Assembly (NCBI RefSeq): GCF_002127265.1
Contig: NZ_NFUU01000001.1
Location: forward strand, 868,001 to 932,000
Reading direction: 5' to 3'
DNA length: 64,000 nt
From: Hydrogenophaga sp. IBVHS1
GTDB lineage: Bacteria > Pseudomonadota > Gammaproteobacteria > Burkholderiales > Burkholderiaceae_C
The stretch's first letter is position 1; each line of letters opens with the position of its first letter. The notes under the pieces were generated by a model. The model saw only the letters and a program-made list of their open reading frames with translations. It was not told where the DNA came from and searched no databases. Shown here one piece after another: positions 26,668-35,065 of this stretch. The position numbers and the translations under genes are program-made.

Positions 26668-28107
26668 GTGGCTGCAATCAATCAGATCGGTTCACTGATC
26701 GCTGGAAAAGATGTGACCCAGGGTGGGCGCGACACGCGTCCCGTGTTCAATCCGGCCACGGGCGAGACCATCGGCATGCTCTCTCTGGCCAGTCTCGAAG
26801 ACATCGACGCGGCGGCTGAAAACGCCCAGAAGGGCTTTCTGGAGTGGAGCGCCCGATCGGCCTTCGAGCGAGCACGCTGCCTTCAGGCCGTGGCCGCGCA
26901 GGTCAGGGCAGACGCCGAACTGATGGCAGCTCTGCTGACCGCCGAGCAGGGCAAAACCTTGAACGAAGCGCGCGGCGAGGTGGCGGGCTCGGCCGATCTC
27001 TTTGAATGGCTGGCCGAGGAAGGCAAGCGAATTTATGGCCGCACCGTGCCTGCCAGAAGCGCTGGCGTGCAGCAGATGGTGCAACTGGAGCCCGTGGGCC
27101 CGGTGGCGGCCTTTTCGCCGTGGAACTATCCCCTGGCGCTGGCCGCTCGCAAGATCGCTCATGCGCTGGCGGCCGGCTGCTCCGTGGTCATCAAGCCGGC
27201 CGAAGAAGCACCCAGCGCGGTGCTCCATCTCGCCCGCATCTGCATCCGTTGTGGTGTGCCTGCCAACGCGATCCAGGTGTTGTTCGGTGTGCCTTCCATG
27301 GTGTCCGAGCGCCTGATCGCATCTCGCCACATCCGCAAGGTGTCCTTCACCGGCTCCGTCACGGTGGGTCGGCATCTGGCCGCATTGGCGGGCCAGGCCC
27401 TCAAGAAGGTGACCTTCGAGCTCGGTGGTCACTCGGCGGTGATCGTGATGGACGACGCCGATGTGGACCGGGCAGCGCAGATGAGCGTGGCCAGCAAGTT
27501 TCGCAATGCCGGGCAGATCTGCATCGCACCTTCGCGCTTCTTCGTGCACGAAGCCATTCACGATCGCTTCGTGAGCGAGTTCGTCCGGCACTCGAAAAAT
27601 CTGTCGGTCGGTGACGGCGCGATGGCCGGGACCGACATGGGACCCCTGGCGCACCAGCGGCGGGCCGAGGTGATGCAGATGTACACCGAGGACGCCGTGC
27701 TGGCGGGTGCGCGCATCGCCGTGGGCGCGCCCGACCGGCCTTCCAGAGCTGGCTATTTCTGGGAGCCCACCGTATTGACCGACGTGTCCGACGGTGCGCG
27801 CCTGATGCGCGAGGAAGTCTTTGGCCCCATAGCGCCCATGGTTCGCTTCGACGACCTCGACAAGGTGATTGCCCGGGCGAACGACGTTGACTTCGGCCTC
27901 GCAAGCTACGCCTTCACGGGATCTTTGAAAACCGCCCGCGCCATTCAGGACCGCCTGAAGGTGGGCATGGTGGGCATCAACACCTTCAGCGTGACGGCAC
28001 CGGAGATGCCATTTGCGGGCACCAAGGACAGTGGCCTGGGCGTTGCCCAGGGCATTGAAGGCCTGCTGGACCACATGAACGTCAAGTCGGTTTACCGCGC
28101 CGATTGA
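26668..28107 (+). CDS. NAD(P)-dependent aldehyde dehydrogenase
   Basis: The product is 479 aa, a full-length ALDH. The catalytic Glu is in FELGGHS (Glu251) and the Cys in NAGQICIAPS (Cys285), with the normal 34-residue spacing. The cofactor segment FTGSVTVG is present. Closest in style to succinate-semialdehyde and other omega-aldehyde dehydrogenases. The GTG start at 26668 has GGAG seven bases upstream and leaves the operators outside the gene. It is followed after 30 bases by a GMC oxidoreductase, which could produce its aldehyde substrate. Confidence 0.9.
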   Translation: MAAINQIGSLIAGKDVTQGGRDTRPVFNPATGETIGMLSLASLEDIDAAAENAQKGFLEWSARSAFERARCLQAVAAQVRADAELMAALLTAEQGKTLNEARGEVAGSADLFEWLAEEGKRIYGRTVPARSAGVQQMVQLEPVGPVAAFSPWNYPLALAARKIAHALAAGCSVVIKPAEEAPSAVLHLARICIRCGVPANAIQVLFGVPSMVSERLIASRHIRKVSFTGSVTVGRHLAALAGQALKKVTFELGGHSAVIVMDDADVDRAAQMSVASKFRNAGQICIAPSRFFVHEAIHDRFVSEFVRHSKNLSVGDGAMAGTDMGPLAHQRRAEVMQMYTEDAVLAGARIAVGAPDRPSRAGYFWEPTVLTDVSDGARLMREEVFGPIAPMVRFDDLDKVIARANDVDFGLASYAFTGSLKTARAIQDRLKVGMVGINTFSVTAPEMPFAGTKDSGLGVAQGIEGLLDHMNVKSVYRAD

Positions 28108-28137
28108 CACGGACCTGGACATCTCTGGAGGCTGCCT

Positions 28138-29727
28138 GTGCAGGAAACCTTTGATTTTGTGATCGTTGGTGCCGGCAGTGCCGGCTGTGTGCTGGCCAAT
28201 CGGCTGTCGGAAAACCCGGCGCACCGGGTGTTGCTGCTGGAGGCAGGGCCGCCCGACAGCAACCCGTGGATCCATGTGCCCATCGGGTTCTATCGCACCA
28301 TCTTCAATCCTTCTCTGGGCTGGGGCTACACCACAGAACCCGAACCAGGCACGGGCAACCGAGCGATGTCCTGGGTGCGCGGCAAAGTGCTGGGCGGATC
28401 GAGCTCCATCAATGGCCTGCTCTACGTGCGCGGGCAGCACGAGGACTTCGACGACTGGCAGGCGCTCGGCAACAAGGGCTGGGGCGCCGAAGACGTGCTG
28501 CCCTATTTCAAGCGCTCCGAGAACCAGATGCGAGGCGGCAATTTCTGGCACGGTGCGGGTGGACCCTTGACCGTCTCGGACGTGTCTCATCCCGATGAAC
28601 TCTCCGACGCCTTTGTGCGTGCTGCCGAGCAGGCGGGCATCGCGCGCAACCCCGACTTCAATGGCGAGCGCCAGGAGGGCGCGGGCTACTACCAGTTGAC
28701 GACGCGCAAAGGCAGACGTGCCAGCGCCGCCGCGGCGTTCCTGAAGCCGGTTCGACACCGTGCCAACCTGGTGGTGCGCACCCACGCACAGGTGAGCCGG
28801 GTTCTGATGGCAGGGCGGCGCGCCACCGGCGTGGAGTATCTGCTTGGCGGGCGTCTTCACCAGGTCGGTGCGGCTCGAGAGGTTGTGCTTTGTGGTGGGG
28901 CGGTGAATTCGCCGCAACTGCTGCAACTCTCCGGCATCGGGCCGGGCGCGCTGCTGCAGGAGCACGGCATACAACCCGTCCATGAGTTGCCGGGCGTGGG
29001 TCAGAACCTGCAGGACCACTACAACGCATATACCCTCGTGAAGTGCAAGCAGCCGGTCACCTGGAACGTGCAGTCGCGCCAGTGGGGCTGGAAGATCAAG
29101 GCTGGCCTGCAGTTCCTGCGCGGCGGAGGCCCATTGACGACTGGCTCTGCCAGAGCGGGCGGCTTCGCGCGAACGCGCAAGGAACTTGACCGCCCTGATG
29201 TTCAGTTTCACTTCATGCTCTTCACCACCAACGGCAAGAGCGCCGAGATGGACCGGTTCTCCGGCTTCACGCTGACCGTGTGCCAGTTGCGGCCGGAAAG
29301 CCGTGGTGAGGTCAACATTGCATCGGCAGACTTCCAGCGGGCACCGCGCATTCTTCCGCGCTACCTCACGCATCCGCTGGATCAAAAGACGCTGGTGGAT
29401 GGCATCCGCATGACGCGGCGCATCGTGGAGTCGCCCGCCCTGCAGCCCTATGTGGAGCGCGTGAATCAACCCAACTGGGCGGACAGCGACGAACAACTCC
29501 TTGAGTTCGCCCGCACCACGGGACGCACGGTTTTTCACCCCTGTGGAACCTGCAAGATGGGCCACGACGGCATGGCGGTGGTGGACGACCAGCTTCGCGT
29601 GCACGGCATTCAGGGCCTGAGGGTGGCCGATGCATCCATCATGCCGACGCTGGTGTCTGCGAACACCAACGCGGCGAGCATCATGATCGGAGAAAAGGCC
29701 TCGGATCTGATTCTGAAATCGAGGTGA
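28138..29727 (+). CDS. GMC-family FAD oxidoreductase (choline/alcohol dehydrogenase-like)
   Basis: The product is 529 aa. The N-terminal FAD motif is VGAGSAGCVLANRL, followed by VRGKVLGGSSSING (GMC signature 1). The second signature is CGGAVNSPQLLQLSGIG. The catalytic His is in FHPCGTCKMG near the C-terminus. These enzymes oxidise primary alcohols to aldehydes. It has a GTG start with GGAGG nine bases upstream. Coupled with the upstream ALDH, it gives an alcohol-to-acid pair. Confidence 0.9.
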   Translation: MQETFDFVIVGAGSAGCVLANRLSENPAHRVLLLEAGPPDSNPWIHVPIGFYRTIFNPSLGWGYTTEPEPGTGNRAMSWVRGKVLGGSSSINGLLYVRGQHEDFDDWQALGNKGWGAEDVLPYFKRSENQMRGGNFWHGAGGPLTVSDVSHPDELSDAFVRAAEQAGIARNPDFNGERQEGAGYYQLTTRKGRRASAAAAFLKPVRHRANLVVRTHAQVSRVLMAGRRATGVEYLLGGRLHQVGAAREVVLCGGAVNSPQLLQLSGIGPGALLQEHGIQPVHELPGVGQNLQDHYNAYTLVKCKQPVTWNVQSRQWGWKIKAGLQFLRGGGPLTTGSARAGGFARTRKELDRPDVQFHFMLFTTNGKSAEMDRFSGFTLTVCQLRPESRGEVNIASADFQRAPRILPRYLTHPLDQKTLVDGIRMTRRIVESPALQPYVERVNQPNWADSDEQLLEFARTTGRTVFHPCGTCKMGHDGMAVVDDQLRVHGIQGLRVADASIMPTLVSANTNAASIMIGEKASDLILKSR

Positions 29728-29730
29728 TGG

Positions 29731-29753
29731 CGGAGCCGGCATGACCGGCTCCG
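29731..29753. terminator. Bidirectional terminator-like hairpin
   Basis: A perfect 9-base stem CGGAGCCGG/CCGGCTCCG with loop CATGA lies between the convergent GMC and dctM genes. No long T run follows on either side, so its strength is uncertain. Confidence 0.6.
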
Positions 29754-29774
29754 TGTCAATCTCGAGGGGCTGCT

Positions 29775-31067
29775 TCAGAACATCCGGTTGGGCAACCAGA
29801 GCGAGAGCGCGGGCACCGCCGCCAGCAGCAGAATGCGCACGATATCCACTGTGACGAAGGGCACGATGCCGCGAACCAGCGTGGACAGCTTGAGGTTGGG
29901 CACCAGCGACTGGATCACGAACAGGTTGATGCCGATGGGTGGTGTGATGAGCCCGATTTCAGTGGCCACCACGACGATGATGCCGAACCAGACCGGGTCG
30001 TAGCCTAGCCCCACCACCACCGGAAACAGCAAAGGCACCGTCAGCAGAATGATCGAGAGGCTTTCCAGAATGCAGCCCAGCACGATGTAGACGCCGATGA
30101 TGATGAGGATGACGGTAAAGGGCTCGAGCGACGCGTCCTGCACCACGTCCAGCAGGGCCTTATGAACACCGGTGAGGTTGATGAACTCACCGAACACCGT
30201 GGCCCCCAGAAGGATGGCAAACATCATGGCGGTGGTCTGCGCGCTGTCGCTCAGGATCGAGCGAATGGCCTCGCGCGTGAGCACACGGCGGTTCAGCGCA
30301 AACAGAAAGGCACCGAAAGCGCCAATGCCCGATGCCTCGGTGGGCGTGAACAGGCCGCCATAGATGCCGCCCAGCACGAGACCGAACAACACGATCACCG
30401 GCACAAGACCCTTGAACAGGCCCTTGCGCTCTTCCTTCGGGATTTTTTCGGTGATGGGTGCGGCTGAAGGGTCGCGCCAGACCACCCAGCGCACAGCCGC
30501 CATGTACCCCAGGACGCCGATGATGCCCGGGATGATGCCGGCCATGAAGAGCTTGCCGATGTGGGTTTCGGTGCTGACGCCATAGACCACCATGATGACG
30601 CTGGGCGGGATCAGGATGCCCAGCGTGCCGCCGGCGGCCACGGCTGCGGTGCTCAGCCCTTCTGAATAGCCGTACCTCTTCATCGAAGGCAGCGAAACCT
30701 TGCCGATGGTCAGTGCCGTGGCCACGCTGGAGCCACAGATGGCGCCGAAGCCACCACTGGCCACGATGGTGGCCATGGCCAGGCCGCCACGCCGCCGGCC
30801 AATGAGCACCTGGGCGGCGCGAAAGAGATCTTGCGAGATGCCCGCACCCGCCACCAGGTTGCCCATCAGCACGAACAACGGAATGACCGCGAGGTTGTAC
30901 GAGAGCACGCTGTCGCGCGCACTGGCCGCAATCATGCTGAGACTGGGCATCAAGCCACTGAGCGTGGCGAAACCCGCGAACCCGATGAGCAGCAAGGCGA
31001 TTGCAATCGGGACGCGGGAAAAAATCAGGGCAAATGCAGCGGCGAATCCGAGGGCAGCGGTCAACAT
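29775..31067 (-). CDS. dctM: TRAP transporter large permease, DctM type (second system)
   Basis: The product is 430 aa with about twelve predicted membrane spans. Family segments include SGGFGAICGSSVATALTIG, PPSVIMVVYG and a C-terminal VVATEIGLITPPIGINLFV. It is the transport channel of the second TRAP system and follows dctQ with a seven-base overlap. It is only distantly similar to the first DctM, so the two systems probably carry different solutes. Confidence 0.92.
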   Translation of the reverse strand: MLTAALGFAAAFALIFSRVPIAIALLLIGFAGFATLSGLMPSLSMIAASARDSVLSYNLAVIPLFVLMGNLVAGAGISQDLFRAAQVLIGRRRGGLAMATIVASGGFGAICGSSVATALTIGKVSLPSMKRYGYSEGLSTAAVAAGGTLGILIPPSVIMVVYGVSTETHIGKLFMAGIIPGIIGVLGYMAAVRWVVWRDPSAAPITEKIPKEERKGLFKGLVPVIVLFGLVLGGIYGGLFTPTEASGIGAFGAFLFALNRRVLTREAIRSILSDSAQTTAMMFAILLGATVFGEFINLTGVHKALLDVVQDASLEPFTVILIIIGVYIVLGCILESLSIILLTVPLLFPVVVGLGYDPVWFGIIVVVATEIGLITPPIGINLFVIQSLVPNLKLSTLVRGIVPFVTVDIVRILLLAAVPALSLWLPNRMF

Positions 31068-31558
31068 GAGGAAGTTTCTTCACCCGCAGTAGGGGTTGGC
31101 GAGTGGTAGAGAGCGCCCAGCACAAAGGCTGCTCCGGTGACCAGGCAGATGGCGGACATCATCCAGAGCGGGTAGTACAGCGGGATGCCCAGCTGGATGG
31201 TGGTGTCGCCATCTTCCATGGTGCGAAGCGCGGCCCGGTGCAACGGCCACGTCAGACCCACGAAGGTCACGGCACTCAACACCGCGGCGCAGCGCGTCTG
31301 GATGAGTCGGGTCCGGGGTCCGGTGAGGAAGTCCAGCAGGTCCACCACGATGTGGCCTTGCCGGTACGCCAGCTTCGGGAAGGCCAGGAACACGATCCCG
31401 GCCAGCATGAGCTCGGTCAGTTCGGTGGCCCCCGGGACGGGCTGGCGCAACAGGTTGCGACCCAGCACGTCCACGGTGGTGAGCATCATCAGGGCGAGCA
31501 GCAGCAGACCGGTCAGGGTGTCCAGTGCCCGCTCTGCCTTGGCCACCGTCCCGCTCAT
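31061..31558 (-). CDS. dctQ: TRAP transporter small permease, DctQ type (second system)
   Basis: The product is 165 aa with four membrane helices and the DctQ-type pattern LLLALMMLTTVDVLGRNLLRQPVPGATELTELM over its first two segments. It overlaps dctP by four bases (ATGA) and dctM by seven, a tightly coupled dctPQM operon. Confidence 0.9.
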   Translation of the reverse strand: MSGTVAKAERALDTLTGLLLLALMMLTTVDVLGRNLLRQPVPGATELTELMLAGIVFLAFPKLAYRQGHIVVDLLDFLTGPRTRLIQTRCAAVLSAVTFVGLTWPLHRAALRTMEDGDTTIQLGIPLYYPLWMMSAICLVTGAAFVLGALYHSPTPTAGEETSSC

Positions 31559-32598
31559 TTTTTGGCCTGGCGGTTCTTTGTTGCTTCAGCCAGCATGGCG
31601 CGGTATTCCTCCAGCATCTTGTCGGCATCGGCCATGCCCTTCTTTTTGGCTGCCTCCACCCAGGCTTGCTCCACGGGCCGCAGGGTGTTCTTCAGATCGG
31701 TCATCAGCTGCGGGCTGGCCACTTCGACCGTGCCGCCGTTCTTGCGCAACGCTTCCACGCCTTCACCATCGATGCGGTTGTAGGCCTTGCCGATGTTGGT
31801 AGCCAGGGCTTCACCCGAAATGCCCATGATGGCGCGCCGATCTGCCTCGGAAATCTCGTTCCACTTCTTCTCGTTGATGACCAGCGAGAGCACGGTGTTG
31901 TACATGCCACCGGGAATCAGGGTCAGGTGGGGCAGGGCGTCAAGCAGCTTGTAGCCATAGACCGCTTCGCGGTTGAGAAAGGAACCATCGACCACGCCCG
32001 AAGACAGCAGCTCGTACATCTCGGTCACGGGTTTCTGCACCGGCACAGCACCCAGTGCGGCCATGATGGGCAGCGTGCTGCCCTGGGGGTTGCGCATCTT
32101 CATGCCCTTCAGGTCGCCAACGGCACGGAACTGCTTCTTGGCCAGGAAGATGTGGCCGGAGCCGACCGGGAAGGTGCTGAGCACGTGAACGCCTTTGAAC
32201 TCGCCGTACTTGGCCAGGTGGCGTTCGTAGAAGCGGTGGAATGTCGGCGATGTCACTTCGGCGTCGTCGCCCATGAAAGGCAGTTCGGCGATTTCGGAAA
32301 GGGTGAAGCGCCCGGGCGTGTAGCCGTTGACGATCCAGGACACGTCTGCCTGGCCGTCCCGCACCACATCCAGTTGCCCGGGGACGGAACCCACCACCTT
32401 CGGCAGCATGTCGACCTTCACCCGGCCATTCGTGACCCTGGCCACTTCTTCGCCCCACGGCTCAAAAACCGTCTTCTTCAGCGTGTGGGTGGGTGGCAGC
32501 CAATTGGAGTAACGCAACACGGTCTGTGCGGACGCGCCGCTGGCGGCAATGAGCAGGGCGGCGGTGGCAGCCCAGAGTTTTGATGCGCCGAATTTCAT
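31555..32598 (-). CDS. dctP: TRAP transporter periplasmic solute-binding protein, DctP type (second system)
   Basis: The product is 347 aa. The signal peptide is MKFGASKLWAATAALLIAASGASA. DctP features include VLRYSNWLPPTHTLKK and GDLKGMKMRNPQGSTLPIM, whose Arg normally pairs with the ligand carboxylate. Its KKxFxxWGEEV and aromatic-type pocket spacing resembles DctP proteins of aromatic or terpenoid acid clusters, but the ligand is not predictable. It leads the operon, with an operator about 70 bases upstream. Confidence 0.92.
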   Translation of the reverse strand: MKFGASKLWAATAALLIAASGASAQTVLRYSNWLPPTHTLKKTVFEPWGEEVARVTNGRVKVDMLPKVVGSVPGQLDVVRDGQADVSWIVNGYTPGRFTLSEIAELPFMGDDAEVTSPTFHRFYERHLAKYGEFKGVHVLSTFPVGSGHIFLAKKQFRAVGDLKGMKMRNPQGSTLPIMAALGAVPVQKPVTEMYELLSSGVVDGSFLNREAVYGYKLLDALPHLTLIPGGMYNTVLSLVINEKKWNEISEADRRAIMGISGEALATNIGKAYNRIDGEGVEALRKNGGTVEVASPQLMTDLKNTLRPVEQAWVEAAKKKGMADADKMLEEYRAMLAEATKNRQAKK

Positions 32599-32667
32599 GA
32601 AAGTCTCCTGGTGGGGCGGGGTGGAACGTGTGATTGGGTTGAACTTCAAACACAATAATTATTTAAA

Positions 32668-32678
32668 TGGTCAGTCCA
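32668..32678. promoter_or_regulatory. Operator candidate TGGT-CAG-TCCA (one mismatch)
   Basis: Upstream of dctP (start 32598). On the minus strand it falls between a possible -35 TTGATC and an AT-rich -10 region. The rest of 32679-32803 shows no gene and no other clear signal. Confidence 0.55.
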
Positions 32679-32803
32679 ATAGATCAATAAGGGTAAACCA
32701 TGAGACCGTGTCGGCGCGCGCGAAGGCGCCATCCGCGATGCGCTGTGCGCGATCGCAGACTGGCGTTGCTGAGATGAGAAGTGGGGTGCGCTACCCCGGT
32801 GGC

Positions 32804-33259
32804 TCAGTGCCCGCTGTCGCGTCCGACGTCACGCACGGCATCCAGATTGGCCAGCATGCGGTTGAGGTAGCCGATCAGCGCGGTGCGTTCTTCCGGGCTG
32901 AAGCCGGTCAGCAGCGCCTCTTCGCGCGCTGTGGCCAGGCGAATGATCCGGTCGTGCTGCTTCTTGCCGGCGGGTGTGGTGGCGTATTCGATCTTGCGAA
33001 GACCTAGCGGGCGCGACTTGAGGAAGCCACGTTCCTGCAGCAGCGCCACGCTGCGGCTCACGGCGGCTTTGTCCAGCCCCATCAGGTCGCACGCGCTGGA
33101 GGCGGTGGACCATGGGTAGATCTCAAAGTAGGACAGCACCCGCCAGTCGGCCACACCCATGTCGAAGCGGGCCCGGTAGAGGCTGGACGCGCTGCTGGCC
33201 ATCTTGTTGGACAGCCACAGCAGCAGGCCAGGCACGTATCGGTCGAGGTCGAGTTTCAT
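32804..33259 (-). CDS. MarR-family transcriptional regulator
   Basis: The product is 151 aa, typical MarR length. The winged helix-turn-helix is visible in STASSACDLMGLDKAAVSRSVALLQERGFL followed by the wing RPLGLRKIEYATTPAGKK. MarR proteins bind short palindromes as dimers and release them on binding phenolic or other acids. It lies 22 bases downstream of the BVMO gene and is probably co-transcribed with it. The TCAACCTA-type palindrome upstream of that gene is its best candidate operator. Confidence 0.88.
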   Translation of the reverse strand: MKLDLDRYVPGLLLWLSNKMASSASSLYRARFDMGVADWRVLSYFEIYPWSTASSACDLMGLDKAAVSRSVALLQERGFLKSRPLGLRKIEYATTPAGKKQHDRIIRLATAREEALLTGFSPEERTALIGYLNRMLANLDAVRDVGRDSGH

Positions 33260-33281
33260 GCCCCGAATGGTAGTGGCTCCC

Positions 33282-34895
33282 TCAGGCCTGCAGGAAACCT
33301 TCGTAGTTCTTTTCCGCCACGCCCTCGATGATGCGGCGGTACGCTGGCACGCCGGCCACGTAAGGCATGAACACGCGCGGCTTGCCGGGCATGTTGGCGC
33401 CCAGGTACCAGGAATTGCCCACCGGGTAGAGCGTCTGGTTCGCCACCTCGTTGACGTGCTCCACCCACTTGTCCTCGTGCGCCAGATCGGCCTCGATGCG
33501 CGCGGTGCCCTGCGCGCGGCTGCGCTGCAGGAAACTGGTGATCCAGTCCACATGGGTTTCGATCGAGTGCACCACGTTGCTGAGCACCGATGGGCTGCCA
33601 GGACCGGCGATGACGAACAGGTTGGGGAAGCCCGCCATGGAAACGCCGAGGTAGGTGCGCGGTCCCGCCGCCCATTTCTCGCGCAGCGACAGGCCGCCCG
33701 CACCCCGGATGTCGATGGCCAGCAAGGCGCCGGTCATGGCGTCGAAGCCGGTGGCGAACACGATCGCATCGAGCTGGTGTTCGCCCTGCGTGGTGCGAAG
33801 GCCGGTGGGCGTGATCTCGGTGATCGGGTTCGCCTTCACGTCCACCAGGTCCACGTTGGCGCGGTTGAAGGTCTCGTAGTAATTGGTGTCGACGCAGAGC
33901 CGCTTGGTGCCGAAGGGCAGGTCTGGCTTCGGGCAGAGAATCTCCGCCTTGGCGGGGTCCTTCACCGTGGCGCGGATCTTGCCGCGCACGAAGTCGCCGG
34001 CGTACCGGTTGGCCACGGGGTCGCGCATCAGGTCGTTGAAGGCGCGCAGCATGCGGAAGCCCCCGCCCGCACCGCGCCAGCGGAACTCGAATTCCTTGAG
34101 GCGTTCTTCGTCGTTCACCTCCAGGGCGCTCTTGTCGTTGGCGCTCAGGTACTGGCCAGTCACGGCCTCGCGGCCCAGCGCGCGGCGTTCGGCGTAGTGC
34201 GCCTTCACGTGCGCCAGCGTGGCTTCGGTCAGCGGCTCGTTCTGTGCCGGCACGCTGAAGTTGGCGGTGCGCTGGAACACCGTGAGGTGCGCGGCCTGCT
34301 CGGCAATGACCGGCGTCATCTGCACGCCGCTGGAACCGGTGCCGATGAGGCCTACGCGCTTGCCGGCAAAGTCCACGCCTTCGCGTGGCCAGTTGGCGCT
34401 GTGGTACCACTGGCCTTTGAAGGTCTCCAGACCCTTGAACTTCGGCGGTTGCGGGATCGACAGGCAGCCCGTGGCCATGATCACGTACTGTCCCTCGAAG
34501 CGTTCGCCCGCTTCGGTCACCAGAGTCCAGCGTGTGGTGGCTTCGTCGAAGCTCGCGCTGGCCACGCGGGTGTTGAACTGGATGTCCTTGCGCAGGTCGA
34601 AGCGGTCGGCCACGTGGTTGATGTAGCGCAGGATTTCGGCTTGCGGCGCGTAGCGCTCGCTCCAGTTCCATTCCTGCTGCAGCTCCTCGCTGAAGGAATA
34701 CGAATAGTCCAGGCTCTCCACGTCGCAGCGCGCGCCGGGGTAGCGGTTCCAGAACCAGGTGCCGCCCACGCCGTCACCGGCTTCGAGCAACTGCACCGAA
34801 AGGCCCAGGCCTCTTGCGCGGTGCAACTGGTACAGGCCGGCAAAACCGGCGCCTACGATGATCATGTCCACCTTGCGGACGGCTTCACTGCTCAT
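33282..34895 (-). CDS. Baeyer-Villiger monooxygenase (class B flavoprotein)
   Basis: The product is 537 aa, a normal length for cyclohexanone monooxygenase relatives. The FAD motif GAGFAG is at 15-20. GGTWFWNRYPGARCD lies at 44-58 and the NADPH motif GTGSSG at 185-190. The diagnostic BVMO fingerprint FxGxxxHxxxWP is intact at 159-170 (FKGQWYHSANWP). It inserts oxygen beside a ketone to give an ester or lactone, using NADPH and O2. It is divergent from an alpha/beta hydrolase that could open the product. A paralogue occupies bases 1-833. Confidence 0.93.
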   Translation of the reverse strand: MSSEAVRKVDMIIVGAGFAGLYQLHRARGLGLSVQLLEAGDGVGGTWFWNRYPGARCDVESLDYSYSFSEELQQEWNWSERYAPQAEILRYINHVADRFDLRKDIQFNTRVASASFDEATTRWTLVTEAGERFEGQYVIMATGCLSIPQPPKFKGLETFKGQWYHSANWPREGVDFAGKRVGLIGTGSSGVQMTPVIAEQAAHLTVFQRTANFSVPAQNEPLTEATLAHVKAHYAERRALGREAVTGQYLSANDKSALEVNDEERLKEFEFRWRGAGGGFRMLRAFNDLMRDPVANRYAGDFVRGKIRATVKDPAKAEILCPKPDLPFGTKRLCVDTNYYETFNRANVDLVDVKANPITEITPTGLRTTQGEHQLDAIVFATGFDAMTGALLAIDIRGAGGLSLREKWAAGPRTYLGVSMAGFPNLFVIAGPGSPSVLSNVVHSIETHVDWITSFLQRSRAQGTARIEADLAHEDKWVEHVNEVANQTLYPVGNSWYLGANMPGKPRVFMPYVAGVPAYRRIIEGVAEKNYEGFLQA

Positions 34896-34970
34896 GGGTT
34901 GTTCTCCTCGGGTATGGGGGCGGCTGGTGGAATGTCACGAGCCGGTTTGGGCTGATTCTGATCCCATCAT

Positions 34971-35010
34971 GTTGAGTTGTCAACCTAATAGGTTGACCTG
35001 ACAACAAAAC
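34971..35010. promoter_or_regulatory. MarR-like operator block, copy 2 (palindrome 34980-34996)
   Basis: TCAACCTA-A-TAGGTTGA is a perfect 17-base palindrome, extended outside by GTTG/GACAAC-like bases and followed by ACAACAAAAC. It matches the block at 15531-15570. TTGACC (34993-34998) in its right arm could be the -35 of the plus-strand hydrolase promoter. Confidence 0.72.
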
Positions 35011-35017
35011 GTCCGTC

Positions 35018-35048
35018 TAATATTGGTCCAATACATGGTCAAGCCAAT
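35018..35048. promoter_or_regulatory. Hydrolase promoter with operator candidates ATTGGTCCAAT and TGGT-CAA-GCCA
   Basis: A -10-like TAATAT (35018-35023) overlaps the palindrome ATTGG-T-CCAAT (35022-35032). TGGT-CAA-GCCA follows at 35036-35046 with one mismatch. A possible -35 lies in the MarR-like palindrome, giving a 19-base spacer. Confidence 0.6.
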
Positions 35049-35065
35049 CATCAGGAGACACGGAC

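Noticed and set aside
26692-29742. A 1016-codon open frame on the minus strand opposite the ALDH and GMC genes
   Set aside because: It mirrors two well-supported genes in a GC-rich genome, has His/Arg/Ala-rich composition and no recognisable domain.
32679-32803. Possible small gene between dctP and marR
   Set aside because: Only short frames without a ribosome site or recognisable product are present.
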